Below are positions 1 through 8,714 of a stretch of DNA of 64,000 nt, one piece after another. The notes below the pieces were generated by a model, which saw only the letters and a list, made by a program, of their open reading frames with translations, did not search any database and had not been told where the DNA came from. This stretch comes from Streptomyces sp. NBC_01481 (GTDB taxonomy: Bacteria; Actinomycetota; Actinomycetes; Streptomycetales; Streptomycetaceae): assembly GCF_026339995.1 (NCBI RefSeq), contig NZ_JAPEPT010000001.1:2041001-2105000 (forward strand), given 5' to 3'. Both the position numbers and the translations under genes were made by a program. Each line of letters begins with the position of its first letter. Position 1 is the stretch's first letter.

Positions 1-1409
1 GCGAGCTGCGCCGCCCTGAGGATGCCCTGCAGGCAGGCAAGCGCGCCGACCACGACCGGCGAGGCGGACGAGGTGCCCGAGAAGGTGTCGGTGTACCAGG
101 CGATCTCCTCGGCGCCGCCCTGGAGATCACCCGCCCGGTCCCAGAAACCGCCGGTCGTGGTGACCTCGCGGCCCCAGCCCTGGGCGTCGATGCGCGCCCC
201 GTAGTTGGAGAACGCCAGCCGCGAGCGGTCGGGACCGTGGTCGCGGCCGTGCGTCCCGGGCGGGGGAGCGCCCGCTCCGACGAGGATCGCCCCGGACGAC
301 TGGTTCGACGGGTTGAAGGGGTTGCGCCACCACTCGGGGAACTCGTCGGGCCTGCGCTCGTACAGCGCGTCGTCCAGGCTCTCGGCGCCGTTGCCCGCCG
401 CCTCGACGACCAGGATGCCCTTCTCGCTCGCCCAGCGGATCGCCGCGCAGTCGTCCGGCCACCACTCCAGCGCGATGTAGCCGCACTGGTCGTCGCGCTC
501 CTCGAAGTCGAACCGCGGTCCCGGCCGGTGGAGTTCGACGAGCAGGATGTCGCCGGGGGAGAGCCTTTCGGCCGCCGCGTGGATGGCCGCGGCCGAGCCG
601 GTGCCCTGGAACGAGGCGGCCGCGGTCACCGCCTCCGGCGCGATCCCGGTGATGCCCTTCTCGTCGCGGTCGCCGCCGATGACGCCGAGGACGGCTGTGC
701 CGTGGTTGCGCCAGGCGACATCCTGGACCGGATTGCCGACGACGATGCCCGCGAGCCTGTCCGCCAGGTCCTCGTGGCCCAGCTGCCAGGCGCCCTCGAC
801 ATCGACGACGGTGACACCCTGTCCGGAGCCGCCGGGACGCTGCCAGGACCAGTACGCGTCCACTCCTTCGGGCGCGGGCCGCAAGTAGCCCTGGCGGCCC
901 GTGAAGTCGGGGGTCGCGGGCGCGCCCTCCTTGAGCCGCTTGGCCTCTTCCGTCAGGGCGGCCGGCGCCGGCGGGCCTTGTGGTGCCGTCCGTGCGGGCA
1001 CGGCGCCGGGCTTGACGTACGCCGTCTCGATCTCGGGGAGGGCCGCCAGCCGGGCGGTCAGCTCCAGGGCCCGGTCGCCTCCGCCCCGTACGCGATAGAA
1101 GAGCGAGAGGTCCGGCATCGCGCCCCGTCCGGCCGGCCCGGAAGGCGGCGAGGGCAGGGCGGACCGGGTCCGCTCCTCATTGCCGAACAGCGGCTCCAGG
1201 GCGAGCTGTTCGTCGCTGAGGAACATGTTGAGGGCGGAGATGTCCGCCCCGGAGGCCGACCGAACGCGATCCGTGCCGGCGCGCAGCCGGGCCTCGGCCC
1301 GTGCGACGACGATCAGCTCCGGCTCGGCTCCTTGATAGGTGAATCCAGCTCCGTCGGGTCCAGGGCCCGTCGTTCCGGGGCCCTGACCTGGGAGTGCCTG
1401 ATCGGTCAT
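1..1409 (-). CDS. S8 family (subtilisin-like) serine peptidase, C-terminus cut by the window
   Basis: About 469 codons are visible, read leftward from an ATG at 1409 and running off base 1. The subtilase catalytic triad is present in order: Asp203 in VVDVEG, His236 in NHGTAV and Ser447 in GTSSAS. Family members hydrolyse peptide bonds in proteins. The first 150 residues are a Pro/Ala/Gly-rich prodomain-like stretch. There is no N-terminal hydrophobic segment, so a Sec or Tat signal is not evident and the enzyme is either cytoplasmic or exported by another route. A purine-rich AAGGGAG lies 11 bases before the start, which is a long spacing. The extreme C-terminus is outside the window, so any C-terminal domain is unknown. 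The family call is firm; the biological role is not. Confidence 0.9.
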   Translation of the reverse strand, partial: MTDQALPGQGPGTTGPGPDGAGFTYQGAEPELIVVARAEARLRAGTDRVRSASGADISALNMFLSDEQLALEPLFGNEERTRSALPSPPSGPAGRGAMPDLSLFYRVRGGGDRALELTARLAALPEIETAYVKPGAVPARTAPQGPPAPAALTEEAKRLKEGAPATPDFTGRQGYLRPAPEGVDAYWSWQRPGGSGQGVTVVDVEGAWQLGHEDLADRLAGIVVGNPVQDVAWRNHGTAVLGVIGGDRDEKGITGIAPEAVTAAASFQGTGSAAAIHAAAERLSPGDILLVELHRPGPRFDFEERDDQCGYIALEWWPDDCAAIRWASEKGILVVEAAGNGAESLDDALYERRPDEFPEWWRNPFNPSNQSSGAILVGAGAPPPGTHGRDHGPDRSRLAFSNYGARIDAQGWGREVTTTGGFWDRAGDLQGGAEEIAWYTDTFSGTSSASPVVVGALACLQGILRAAQL

Positions 1410-1427
1410 CGCGGTGACCGCTCCCTT

Positions 1428-1475
1428 CGGGTGCGTGCTCCGTGTCTGTGCCGGGTGCGTGCTCCGTGGCTGTGC
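1428..1475. repeat. 24-bp tandem repeat (two copies plus a partial third)
   Basis: A 24-bp unit beginning CGGGTGCGTGCTCCGTG occurs at 1428-1451 and 1452-1475. A partial copy, TGTGCTCCGTG, follows at 1471-1481. The array lies just upstream of the leftward protease start, in its probable leader or promoter. The rest of the 1410-1680 gap shows no gene. Confidence 0.7.
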
Positions 1476-1680
1476 TCCGTGCTGCCGGTGGCCACCCTGC
1501 TACCGACACCGCGGTACGTCCACCCGCTGAGCGAAATACGTTTGAATTCAAGCTGGTTGGGCAGCCCGTGCATTTCGGCTTGAAGGCGATGTCACGCCGC
1601 AATTCGGCCAAACACTGCAGGGTCGCGTGGTGTGTGCTGAGGTGAGAGCGTCTGTGGAACGTGTGTCGGAAGGACGCTCA

Positions 1681-2646
1681 ATGAACGGTCCCTTAGCACG
1701 TCGAAGAGTTCTCGGGGCGGTCGCAGCCCTCGGCGGCGCGGCTCTGCTCGCCCCTCTGGAAGGGGTGGCGCGCGCGGCCGAATCCACCGGGGCGCGATGG
1801 CCCGCCCAATTCCCCTTGCCGAATGGCTTTCAGCCCGAGGGCATCACCATCGGAAAGAGTCCCTGTGCCTATTTCGGATCGATAGCGAACGGCGACATCT
1901 ACCGAGCGAGCCTGGCCACGGGCCGTGGACGAGTCATCAGCCAGGGCGGCGGCGCCGCTCACCCCGTGATCGGACTGAAAATCGACCGGCGCGAGCGCCT
2001 GCTGTTCCTCAGCGGCGGCCCGAGCCGGGAGATCCGGGTCGCCGATGTCCGCTCGGGGAAGCTGCTGAAGACCTTTACCGTCGGCTCGGCTTCCACCTTC
2101 GTCAACGACGTGATCCTCATGCCGGGCGCCGCTTGGTTCACGGATTCGTTCGCACCGCAGATCTACCGGCTTCCACTGGACCGGCACGGCGATCCCGGTG
2201 ACACGGTGACCACCGTCCCGCTGACCGGCGACTGGCAGCAGGGCCCGAGCTTCACGGCAAACGGCATCGAGCGCACACCGGACGGCAGCGCGCTGCTGTT
2301 GGTCAACGCCTTTGCCGGCGGCGGCGGTCTGATGCGCGTCGACCCGCGCACAGGAGTCGCCCGCAGCGTCGACATCGGCGACACCAAACTCCCCAACGGG
2401 GACGGCCTGTTACTGCTCGGCCGCACGCTCTATGTCGTACAGCAGCAGCAGAACGCCATCGACGTGCTGCGGCTCAACGAGTCCGGCACCCGAGGCAGGG
2501 CGATCGCGCGCATCACCGATCCACGCTTCAAGATCCCCACCACGGCTGCCGCCTGGGGCGACAGGGTCTATCTGCCCAACGCCCGCTTCGATGTGGAGCC
2601 CACACCCGACACGACATACGACGCCGTAGCGGTGGATCAGGTCTGA
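1681..2646 (+). CDS. Tat-exported SMP-30/NHL-like beta-propeller protein
   Basis: 321 residues. The N-terminus carries a twin-arginine signal (ARRRVLG at residues 6-12, then a hydrophobic Ala/Leu core ending near VARAA), so export of a folded protein through Tat is expected; tatA and tatC lie elsewhere in this window. The mature part has repeated blades with Gly/Asp turns, typical of SMP-30/gluconolactonase or NHL six-bladed propellers. Catalytic residues are not obvious enough to name a reaction. An in-frame GTG/ATG region lies upstream at 1627, but ATG 1681 is preferred because GAAGGA sits just before it and the signal peptide begins there. Two TTA leucine codons occur (1693-1695 and 2410-2412), so translation probably depends on the bldA tRNA. 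A strong hairpin follows the stop. Confidence 0.8.
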   Translation: MNGPLARRRVLGAVAALGGAALLAPLEGVARAAESTGARWPAQFPLPNGFQPEGITIGKSPCAYFGSIANGDIYRASLATGRGRVISQGGGAAHPVIGLKIDRRERLLFLSGGPSREIRVADVRSGKLLKTFTVGSASTFVNDVILMPGAAWFTDSFAPQIYRLPLDRHGDPGDTVTTVPLTGDWQQGPSFTANGIERTPDGSALLLVNAFAGGGGLMRVDPRTGVARSVDIGDTKLPNGDGLLLLGRTLYVVQQQQNAIDVLRLNESGTRGRAIARITDPRFKIPTTAAAWGDRVYLPNARFDVEPTPDTTYDAVAVDQV

Positions 2647-2665
2647 GCCGTACGGAGCTCACGAG

Positions 2666-2698
2666 AGCGGGGCGGCACCGATGAGGTGCCGCCCCGCT
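2666..2698. terminator. Bidirectional terminator between convergent genes
   Basis: Perfect 13-bp stem (GCGGGGCGGCACC) with a 5-base loop, flanked by A and T bases. It serves the propeller gene on the left and the PAC2 gene arriving from the right. Confidence 0.85.
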
Positions 2699-2725
2699 TC
2701 TCATGTCCGTGCCCCAGTGCCGTAC

Positions 2726-3718
2726 TCAGTCCTCCGACGAGTCGTCCTCGTCGCCGGTATCGCCTTCCGCGTCGGCCCCGGGCTCCGCACGGGGCGGCAT
2801 CGGCGGACGGGTGCGCCCGCTGGAGGTGTCGCGCAGATACGAACCGCCCTCGCCGCCGTCGGTCGCATGCCCCGGACCGCCGTCGCGCCGCCGCAGATAC
2901 CGTTCGAATTCGCGGGCGATCGCCTCGCCCGTGGCCTCCGGAAGCTCCGCGGTGTCCCGAGCCTCCTCCAGCGTCTGGACGTACTCCGCCACTTCGCTGT
3001 CCTCGGCGGCCAGTTGGTCCACGCCGAGCTGCCACGCCCGGGCGTCCTCGGCCAGTTCGCCCAGCGGGATCCGCAGACCGATCAGGTCTTCCAGGCGGTT
3101 GAGCAGCGCCAGCGTCGCCTTGGGATTGGGCGGCTGCGACACATAGTGCGGCACCGCGGCCCACAGGCTCACCGCCGGAACACCCGCGTGGGTGCAGGCC
3201 TCCTGGAGAATGCCGACGATCCCGGTCGGACCCTCGTATCTGGTCTCCTCCAGATCCATGGTCCTGGCCAGGTCCGGGTCCGAGGTGATCCCGCTGACCG
3301 GCACCGGCCGGGTGTGCGGGGTGTCGCCGAGCAGAGCGCCCAGAATCACCACCATCTCGACGCCCAGCTCATGGGCGAAGCCCAGAATCTCGTTGCAGAA
3401 CGAGCGCCAGCGCATGGACGGCTCGATGCCGCGTACGAGCACCAGGTCGCGCGGCTTGTCGCCGCCGATGCGGACCACGGAGAGCCGGGTGGTGGGCCAG
3501 GTGATCTTCCGTACCCCGCCGTCCAGCCACACGGTGGGACGGTTGACCTGGAAGTCGTAGTAGTCCTCGGCGTCGAGCGCCGCGAACACCTCGCCCTTCC
3601 ACTCCCGGTCCAGGTGTGCGACCGCGGTGGAGGCAGCGTCGCCGGCGTCGTTCCAGCCCTCGAACGCGGCCACCATGACCGGGTCGATCAGCTCGGGTAC
3701 CCCCTCGAGCTCGATCAC
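2726..3718 (-). CDS. PAC2 family protein
   Basis: 330 residues starting at GTG 3718, preceded by GGAAGGGAGG. The N-terminal half reads as a PAC2 domain (proteasome-assembly-chaperone superfamily), with the segment MVAAFEGWNDAGDAAS near residue 15 typical of the actinobacterial family. The C-terminal ~60 residues are acidic and low-complexity (Asp, Glu, Gly, Arg). Eukaryotic PAC2 proteins help assemble the 20S alpha ring; bacterial members are abundant in actinobacteria, but their role is not settled. The gene is single, convergent with the propeller gene, and lies over 20 kb from the proteasome genes in this window. I would not infer a proteasome role from the name alone. Confidence 0.85.
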   Translation of the reverse strand: MIELEGVPELIDPVMVAAFEGWNDAGDAASTAVAHLDREWKGEVFAALDAEDYYDFQVNRPTVWLDGGVRKITWPTTRLSVVRIGGDKPRDLVLVRGIEPSMRWRSFCNEILGFAHELGVEMVVILGALLGDTPHTRPVPVSGITSDPDLARTMDLEETRYEGPTGIVGILQEACTHAGVPAVSLWAAVPHYVSQPPNPKATLALLNRLEDLIGLRIPLGELAEDARAWQLGVDQLAAEDSEVAEYVQTLEEARDTAELPEATGEAIAREFERYLRRRDGGPGHATDGGEGGSYLRDTSSGRTRPPMPPRAEPGADAEGDTGDEDDSSED

Positions 3719-3923
3719 CCAGTGCCTCCCTTCCGAAGTTCCCTTGTCTACGCCCCAACCTTACGGCTTACCGGGTGCCCGGCCGCAGCCCCCGTGCACG
3801 GCAGGGTGAACTTCCGCTCTATCGGGCATACGTCGGAGAACCCCCGTACTCACCCCTCGATTCATCCGAGCTGTGCACGAGAAACTTGGTCCCGGACCTG
3901 GACGATGGCCCGTGAGCGGCGTT

Positions 3924-3954
3924 ATACATCGGATGACCGGTAAAGGTCCGATGT
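3924..3954 (+). promoter_or_regulatory. Putative GntR operator in front of the fuconate-type operon
   Basis: ATACATCGGATG at 3924-3935 and CCGATGT at 3948-3954 match the left and right halves of the perfect palindrome ATACATCCGATGTAT found upstream of the GntR gene at 7017-7031. The first copy overlaps a possible TATACA -10 box. Confidence 0.65.
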
Positions 3955-3975
3955 TCTACCCGCGGGGGTGCGTGG

Positions 3976-5295
3976 ATGAGCCAGACCGTCACGGAGTTCG
4001 AGGTCCACGACATCCGCTTCCCCACCTCGGAACAGCTCGACGGCTCCGACGCCATGAACCCCGACCCCGACTACTCCGCCGCCTATGTGGTGATGCGCGC
4101 GACCGACGGGGGTGAGGGACACGGCTTCTGCTTCACCATCGGGCGCGGCAACGATGTCGCCGCCGCTGCCATCGAGGCGCTGCGCCCTCATGTCGTAGGA
4201 CGCCCGGCCCCCCGGACGGCAGCCGACCTCGCCGCGCTCCATATCGAGCTGACCCATGACTCACAGCTGCGCTGGCTCGGCCCGGAGAAGGGCGTGATGC
4301 ACATGGCGGCCGGCGCGGTCGTCAACGCCGCCTGGGACCTGGCGGCCAAGCGCGCGGGACAGCCCGTCTGGGAGTTCCTCGCCTCGATGAGCCCCGAAGA
4401 GCTCCTCTCGCTCGTCGACTTCCGCTATCTCACCGATGTCCTCACCCGCGACGAAGCCCTCGCCATCCTCCGGGCCGCCGAACCGGGCAGGGCCGAACGC
4501 GCCGCGCGGCTGCGCGAACAGGGCTACCCCGCGTACACCACATCGCCGGGCTGGCTCGGCCACTCCGACGAGAAGCTCGTGCGACTCGCCAAGGAGGCCG
4601 TCGCCGACGGATTCGGCCAGATCAAGCTGAAGGTCGGCGGGGACATCGACGACGACATCCGGCGCATGAAGCTCGCCCGCGCGGCCGTCGGACCGTCCGT
4701 ACGTATCGCCGTGGATGCCAACCAGCGCTGGGACGTCGGCGACGCGGTGCGCTGGATGACCGCGCTCGCGCCGTACGAACCGCACTGGATCGAGGAGCCG
4801 ACCAGCCCCGACGACATCCTCGGCCATGCCGCCGTACGGGCGGGCCAGCCGGTCAAGGTCGCCACCGGCGAACATGCCGCCAACCGCGTCGTGTTCAAGC
4901 AGCTGCTCCAGGCAGGGGCCGTCGACTTCGTCCAGATCGACGCCGCCCGGGTCGCCGGCGTCAACGAGAACCTCGCCGTCCTGCTGCTCGCGGCCAAGTA
5001 CCGGGTCCCCGTCTGCCCGCATGCCGGCGGCGTAGGACTGTGCGAACTCGTCCAGCATCTGGCCATGTTCGACTACGTCGCCGTCTCCGCCAGCTGGGAG
5101 GACCGCGTCATCGAATACGTCGACCACCTGCACGAGCACTTCACCGACCCCGCCGTGATCGACTCCGGACGCTATGTCGCCCCGCGCGCCCCGGGATTCT
5201 CCGCCCGCATGCTCCCCGAGTCGATCGCCGCCCACAGCTATCCGCACGGGCCCCTCTGGCAGGCCCGACGCGCCACAGAGGAGGTCAACTCATGA
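3976..5295 (+). CDS. Enolase-superfamily acid-sugar dehydratase, probable L-fuconate dehydratase
   Basis: 439 residues. The mandelate-racemase-type barrel residues are visible: KLK (general-base lysine) in IKLKVGG, metal ligands in [13 protein letters not shown] and TGEH, the [12 protein letters not shown] stretch and a late CPHAGG histidine. The N-terminal cap contains the [10 protein letters not shown] segment characteristic of fuconate dehydratases. The expected reaction is dehydration of L-fuconate (or a close acid sugar) to a 2-keto-3-deoxy acid in the cytoplasm. The stop overlaps the next gene's start as ATGA, so the two are translationally coupled. The downstream dehydrogenase and GntR regulator complete a small catabolic locus. 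Substrate is inferred from family resemblance; D-arabinonate or related acids remain possible. Confidence 0.85.
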   Translation: MSQTVTEFEVHDIRFPTSEQLDGSDAMNPDPDYSAAYVVMRATDGGEGHGFCFTIGRGNDVAAAAIEALRPHVVGRPAPRTAADLAALHIELTHDSQLRWLGPEKGVMHMAAGAVVNAAWDLAAKRAGQPVWEFLASMSPEELLSLVDFRYLTDVLTRDEALAILRAAEPGRAERAARLREQGYPAYTTSPGWLGHSDEKLVRLAKEAVADGFGQIKLKVGGDIDDDIRRMKLARAAVGPSVRIAVDANQRWDVGDAVRWMTALAPYEPHWIEEPTSPDDILGHAAVRAGQPVKVATGEHAANRVVFKQLLQAGAVDFVQIDAARVAGVNENLAVLLLAAKYRVPVCPHAGGVGLCELVQHLAMFDYVAVSASWEDRVIEYVDHLHEHFTDPAVIDSGRYVAPRAPGFSARMLPESIAAHSYPHGPLWQARRATEEVNS

Positions 5296-6068
5296 CGCAG
5301 ACGGGGGACTTCGAGTCACTGTCCGCGGTGGTGACCGGCGGGGCATCGGGCATCGGGGCCGCCGCGGCGAGGCTGCTCCTCAGCCGTGGGGCGCGGGTCG
5401 CCGTCCTCGACCGGGACACCGCGGGAGCGCCCGACGGCGTCCTCGCCCTCCAGGCCGATGTCACCGACGACGAGGCCGTACGCGACGCGGTCGTCCGGGC
5501 GGCCGCGGAATTCGGCGCGCTGCACACCCTCGTGTCCAACGCCGGTGTCGGCGCCATCGGAACCGTCGCCGACAACGACGACGAGGAATGGCAGCGCGTC
5601 CTCGACGTCAATGTCCTCGGCATGGTGCGCGTCGCCCGGCACGCCCTGCCGCATCTGCGTCGCGCGGCCGCCGACCGCCCGGGCCATGTCTCCATCACCC
5701 ACACCTGCTCCATCGCCGCGACCGCCGGACTGCCCCAGCGCGCCCTCTACAGCGCAAGCAAGGGCGCCGTCCTCTCCCTCACACTCGCCATGGCCGCCGA
5801 CCATGTGCGCGAGGGAATCCGCGTCAACTGCGTCAACCCCGGCACCACCGACACCCCGTGGATCGGCCGCCTGCTCGACCAGGCCGACGACGCCGCCGCC
5901 GAACGCGCCGCGCTGGAAGCCCGCCAGCCCACCGGACGGCTGGTCGCGGCGGACGAGGTCGCCGCGGCCATCGTGTATCTCGCCAGCCCCGCTGCCGCCG
6001 CCGTCACGGGCACGGTCCTCGCGATCGACGGCGGAATGCAGGGCCTGCGCCTGCCCCCGCCGAACTGA
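5292..6068 (+). CDS. SDR family NAD(P)-dependent oxidoreductase
   Basis: 258 residues, a classical short-chain dehydrogenase. The nucleotide motif TGGASGIG is near residue 15, NAG near 85 and the catalytic YSASK near 155, with a conserved Ser just upstream. It starts at ATG 5292 inside the stop of the dehydratase gene. In L-fucose-type oxidative pathways, an SDR oxidises 2-keto-3-deoxy-L-fuconate after the dehydratase step, and this pairing suggests that role. A preceding lactonase and a sugar transporter are not in the window. The palindrome-rich region after the stop probably ends the transcript. Confidence 0.85.
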   Translation: MTQTGDFESLSAVVTGGASGIGAAAARLLLSRGARVAVLDRDTAGAPDGVLALQADVTDDEAVRDAVVRAAAEFGALHTLVSNAGVGAIGTVADNDDEEWQRVLDVNVLGMVRVARHALPHLRRAAADRPGHVSITHTCSIAATAGLPQRALYSASKGAVLSLTLAMAADHVREGIRVNCVNPGTTDTPWIGRLLDQADDAAAERAALEARQPTGRLVAADEVAAAIVYLASPAAAAVTGTVLAIDGGMQGLRLPPPN

Positions 6069-6076
6069 GCGTGCCG

Positions 6077-6330
6077 CTGCGCGGGGCTTGTTCCCCACCC
6101 CGCCCTCCCCCAGACTCCGTCCGGGGGGACCCCCAACCTCCCCGTGTGCGACCTCCGGCCGCATGTCCTCAAACGCCGGACGGGCTGAACTCCAGCCCCG
6201 TGGGGGTACCCCCGGACGAAGTCTGGGAAGTTTGAGGCGCGGGGGTCCGGGGGCAGCGCCCCCGCCACGCGGCGGAGCCGCAAATCGATACAGCGGGAAG
6301 GGGCGGGGTGGGGGACAAGGCCCGCCGCAG
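6077..6330. repeat. Nested palindromic intergenic element
   Basis: Outer arms: CTGCGCGGGGCTTGTTCCCC from 6077 (arm to 6105) pairs with the GGGCGGGGTGGGGGACAAGG region at 6300-6330. Inner arms: CCCAGACTCCGTCCGGGGG near 6110 pairs with CCCCCGGACGAAGTCTGGG near 6209-6227. CCTCAAACGCCGGA at 6167-6180 pairs partly with GTTTGAGG near 6230. No coding potential. Part of the right arm recurs at 61007-61028. It looks like a dispersed Streptomyces intergenic palindrome and may terminate both flanking convergent transcripts. Confidence 0.75.
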
Positions 6331-6333
6331 GCG

Positions 6334-7005
6334 CTAAAGCGTCGACCTCAGCCACTGCTCCACGCTTGCGATATGCACCGTTGCCCACGACCTCGCCGCC
6401 TCCCCGTCCCGCTCCCGCAGCGCCGACACAATCGCCCGGTGTTCGCGCAGCGTGCGGCCGACCGCGTCCTCCTGGGTCAGGCCGCGCCACACGCGGGCCC
6501 GGGTGGTCGGACCTGAGAGACCGTCCAGCAGGGAGCAGAGCACCGAATTGCCCGACGACTGAACGATGGCGCGGTGGAATTCGAGGTCGGCGGCGACCAG
6601 CTCCTCCACCGAGGGCTGCGGCCCGAGCGCGTCCAACTGCGCGCTCAGTACGTCCAGTTCGCTCTCGCTGATCCGCGTCGCGGCCATCGCCGTGGCGGCG
6701 GGCTCCAGGATGCGGCGTACGGCCAGGAACTCCAGCACCGTGTCGTCCCGGTGGAAGTCCACGACGAAGCTCAGCGCCTCGAGCAGCAACTGCGGGTCCA
6801 GGCTGGTGACATACGTGCCGTCGCCCTGCCGCACATCGAGAATGCGGATCAGTGACAGCGCGCGCACCGCCTCGCGCAGTGAGTTACGGGACAGGCCCAG
6901 CTCGGCGGCGAGTTCGCTCTCTTTGGGGAGGCGGTCGCCGGGGCGCAGCGCACCCGAGACGATCATTGCCTTGATCTTCTCGATGGCCTCGTCGGTTACG
7001 GCCAT
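6334..7005 (-). CDS. FadR-type GntR regulator (FCD domain) of the fuconate-type operon
   Basis: 223 residues. An N-terminal winged HTH of GntR type (RLPKESELAAELGLSRNSLR around residues 23-43) is followed by an FCD ligand-binding domain with the metal-ligand pattern of DLEFHRAI and a later LREHRAI. I place the start at ATG 7005, preceded by GGAGGT at 7011-7016. The palindrome ATACATCCGATGTAT lies directly upstream of that ribosome site, and a related sequence precedes the dehydratase operon. It is therefore likely a self-repressing regulator relieved by a sugar acid. It is convergent with the operon it probably controls. Confidence 0.85.
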   Translation of the reverse strand: MAVTDEAIEKIKAMIVSGALRPGDRLPKESELAAELGLSRNSLREAVRALSLIRILDVRQGDGTYVTSLDPQLLLEALSFVVDFHRDDTVLEFLAVRRILEPAATAMAATRISESELDVLSAQLDALGPQPSVEELVAADLEFHRAIVQSSGNSVLCSLLDGLSGPTTRARVWRGLTQEDAVGRTLREHRAIVSALRERDGEAARSWATVHIASVEQWLRSTL

Positions 7006-7016
7006 GGGCGACCTCC

Positions 7017-7031
7017 ATACATCCGATGTAT
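7017..7031 (-). promoter_or_regulatory. Operator palindrome of the GntR gene
   Basis: ATACATC-C-GATGTAT is a perfect 7-1-7 palindrome directly upstream of the GGAGGT ribosome site of the gene starting at 7005. It matches the divided copy at 3924-3954. Confidence 0.7.
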
Positions 7032-7064
7032 CGGCCCCCATTATGCGTCCCCCAAAGGGCATGC

Positions 7065-7097
7065 GTAAGGGGCGGCCGCTATGCGACCGCCCCTTAC
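7065..7097 (-). terminator. Terminator after glpD
   Basis: GTAAGGGGCGG at 7065-7075 pairs with CCGCCCCTTAC at 7087-7097 around an 11-base loop. It lies 10 bases past the glpD stop. Confidence 0.7.
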
Positions 7098-7106
7098 CGA
7101 CCTGCG

Positions 7107-8708
7107 CTACTTGCCGAGCAGATCCTCGACCTTGCTCCGGATCTCGTCCGTCGCGAGACCCCGGATCGTCAGCGTCGTACGACGGCGCAGCACATCGTCG
7201 GCCGTTTCGGCCCACTCGTGGTCACGCGCGTACACGACCTGCGCCCAGATCTCCGGAGCGTCCGGGTGGATGCGCTCGGCCAGCGCCGGGTCGTCGTTGG
7301 CGAGCCGGGCGATGTCGAACGAGAGCGAACCGTAGTGCGTGGCGAGGTGGCGCGCGGTGTCCGCGGCCATCCGCGGGCCCGGCGTGCCGCCGTCGACCAG
7401 CAGCCGGTGCGCCACCGCGTTCGGGTTGGCGATACCGGGCAGCGGGACCTTCTTCGGCAGCCGCGAGATCGGCTCCATGTCGTCGGCCAGCGGCTGCCCG
7501 GGCAGGGCGGCCAGCTTGTTCATCACCGTACGGCCGATGTGGCGGAAGGTCGTCCACTTGCCGCCGGCCACCGACAGCATGCCGCCGCGGCCCTCGGTGA
7601 CGACCGTCTCGCGCTTGGCCTTCGAGGTGTTGCCGGGACCGCCGGGGAGCACCCGCAGACCCGCGAAGGAGTACGTGATCAGATCGCGGGACAACTGCTG
7701 GTCGCGGATGGAGAACGCGGCCTCGTCCAGGATCTGCGTGACGTCCTTGTCGTTGACCGCGACGTCCGCCGGATCGCCCTCGTACTCCTCGTCCGTCGTG
7801 CCGAGCAGCAGCATGTCCTCCCAGGGGAGCGCGAAGGTGATGCGGTACTTGTCTATAGGGGTCGCGAGGGCGGCCTTCCAGGGCGAGGTGCGCTTGAGCA
7901 CCAGGTGCGCGCCCTTGGACAGCCGGATGGACGGGGCCGCGTTCGGGTCCTCCATCGTGCGCAGGTGGTCGACCCAGGGCCCGGTGGCGTTGAGTACGAG
8001 ACGCGCGCTGACGCCGAACTCGGTGCCGTCCATACGGTCCTTGAGCTCCGCGCCCGTGACCCGGCCCCTGGTGAAGCGCAGGCCGGTGACCTCGGCGTGG
8101 TTGAGCACGGTGGCGCCGGACGCGACGGCCGCGCGGACGGTCATCAGCGCCATCCGGGAGTCGTTCATCTGGTCGTCGCCGTACACGGCAACGGCCTTCA
8201 GGTTCTCCGTACGCAGCTCGGGAACGTCGCGCTGCGCCTTGGACGCGCTGATGACATGGCCGACGCCGTCACCGAACGCGGAGAGCGCGGAGTAGGCGAA
8301 GACGCCCGCGCCGAGCTTCGCCGCGCCGTGCGGCCCGCCTTTGTAGACCGGCAGATAGAAGGTGAGCGGGTTCGCCAGGTGGGGAGCCACCTGGCGGGAG
8401 ACCGCGCGCCGTTCGAAGTGGTTCTCCGCGACCAGCTTCACCGCGCCGGTCTGCAGATAGCGCAGACCGCCGTGGAGGAGCTTGGAGGAGGCGGAGGAGG
8501 TGGCGCCGGCGAAGTCGCCGGCGTCCACCAGAGCCACCCGCAGCCCGGACTGCGCCGCATGCCAGGCGGTGGAGATGCCCAGGATGCCGCCGCCGATCAC
8601 CAGGAGGTCGTATGTCGCCTTGGAAAGGTGCTCCCGAGTCTCGGCGCGGCTCGGAAGGGAGCCGGCCGGGTGCGTCCCCAGGGCAGGGACGCTCTGCAGG
8701 GTGTTCAT
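7107..8708 (-). CDS. glpD: Aerobic glycerol-3-phosphate dehydrogenase
   Basis: 533 residues, full length for the bacterial GlpD family. The FAD-binding motif LLVIGGGILG sits near residues 35-44, followed by GATSSASSKLLHGGLRYL, the conserved FAD/substrate region. The C-terminal DAO_C domain includes the HEW region near residue 500. It oxidises sn-glycerol 3-phosphate to dihydroxyacetone phosphate at the membrane, passing electrons to quinone. It is the last gene of glpF-glpK-glpD, only 6 bases after glpK, so one transcript is expected. A hairpin follows. This is the counterpart of gylB in the S. coelicolor gyl operon. Confidence 0.95.
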   Translation of the reverse strand: MNTLQSVPALGTHPAGSLPSRAETREHLSKATYDLLVIGGGILGISTAWHAAQSGLRVALVDAGDFAGATSSASSKLLHGGLRYLQTGAVKLVAENHFERRAVSRQVAPHLANPLTFYLPVYKGGPHGAAKLGAGVFAYSALSAFGDGVGHVISASKAQRDVPELRTENLKAVAVYGDDQMNDSRMALMTVRAAVASGATVLNHAEVTGLRFTRGRVTGAELKDRMDGTEFGVSARLVLNATGPWVDHLRTMEDPNAAPSIRLSKGAHLVLKRTSPWKAALATPIDKYRITFALPWEDMLLLGTTDEEYEGDPADVAVNDKDVTQILDEAAFSIRDQQLSRDLITYSFAGLRVLPGGPGNTSKAKRETVVTEGRGGMLSVAGGKWTTFRHIGRTVMNKLAALPGQPLADDMEPISRLPKKVPLPGIANPNAVAHRLLVDGGTPGPRMAADTARHLATHYGSLSFDIARLANDDPALAERIHPDAPEIWAQVVYARDHEWAETADDVLRRRTTLTIRGLATDEIRSKVEDLLGK

Positions 8709-8714
8709 CTCGAA

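Noticed and set aside
3819-4055. Short leftward frame across the fuconate dehydratase promoter
   Set aside because: No ribosome site or codon bias, and it overlaps the start of a well-supported gene.
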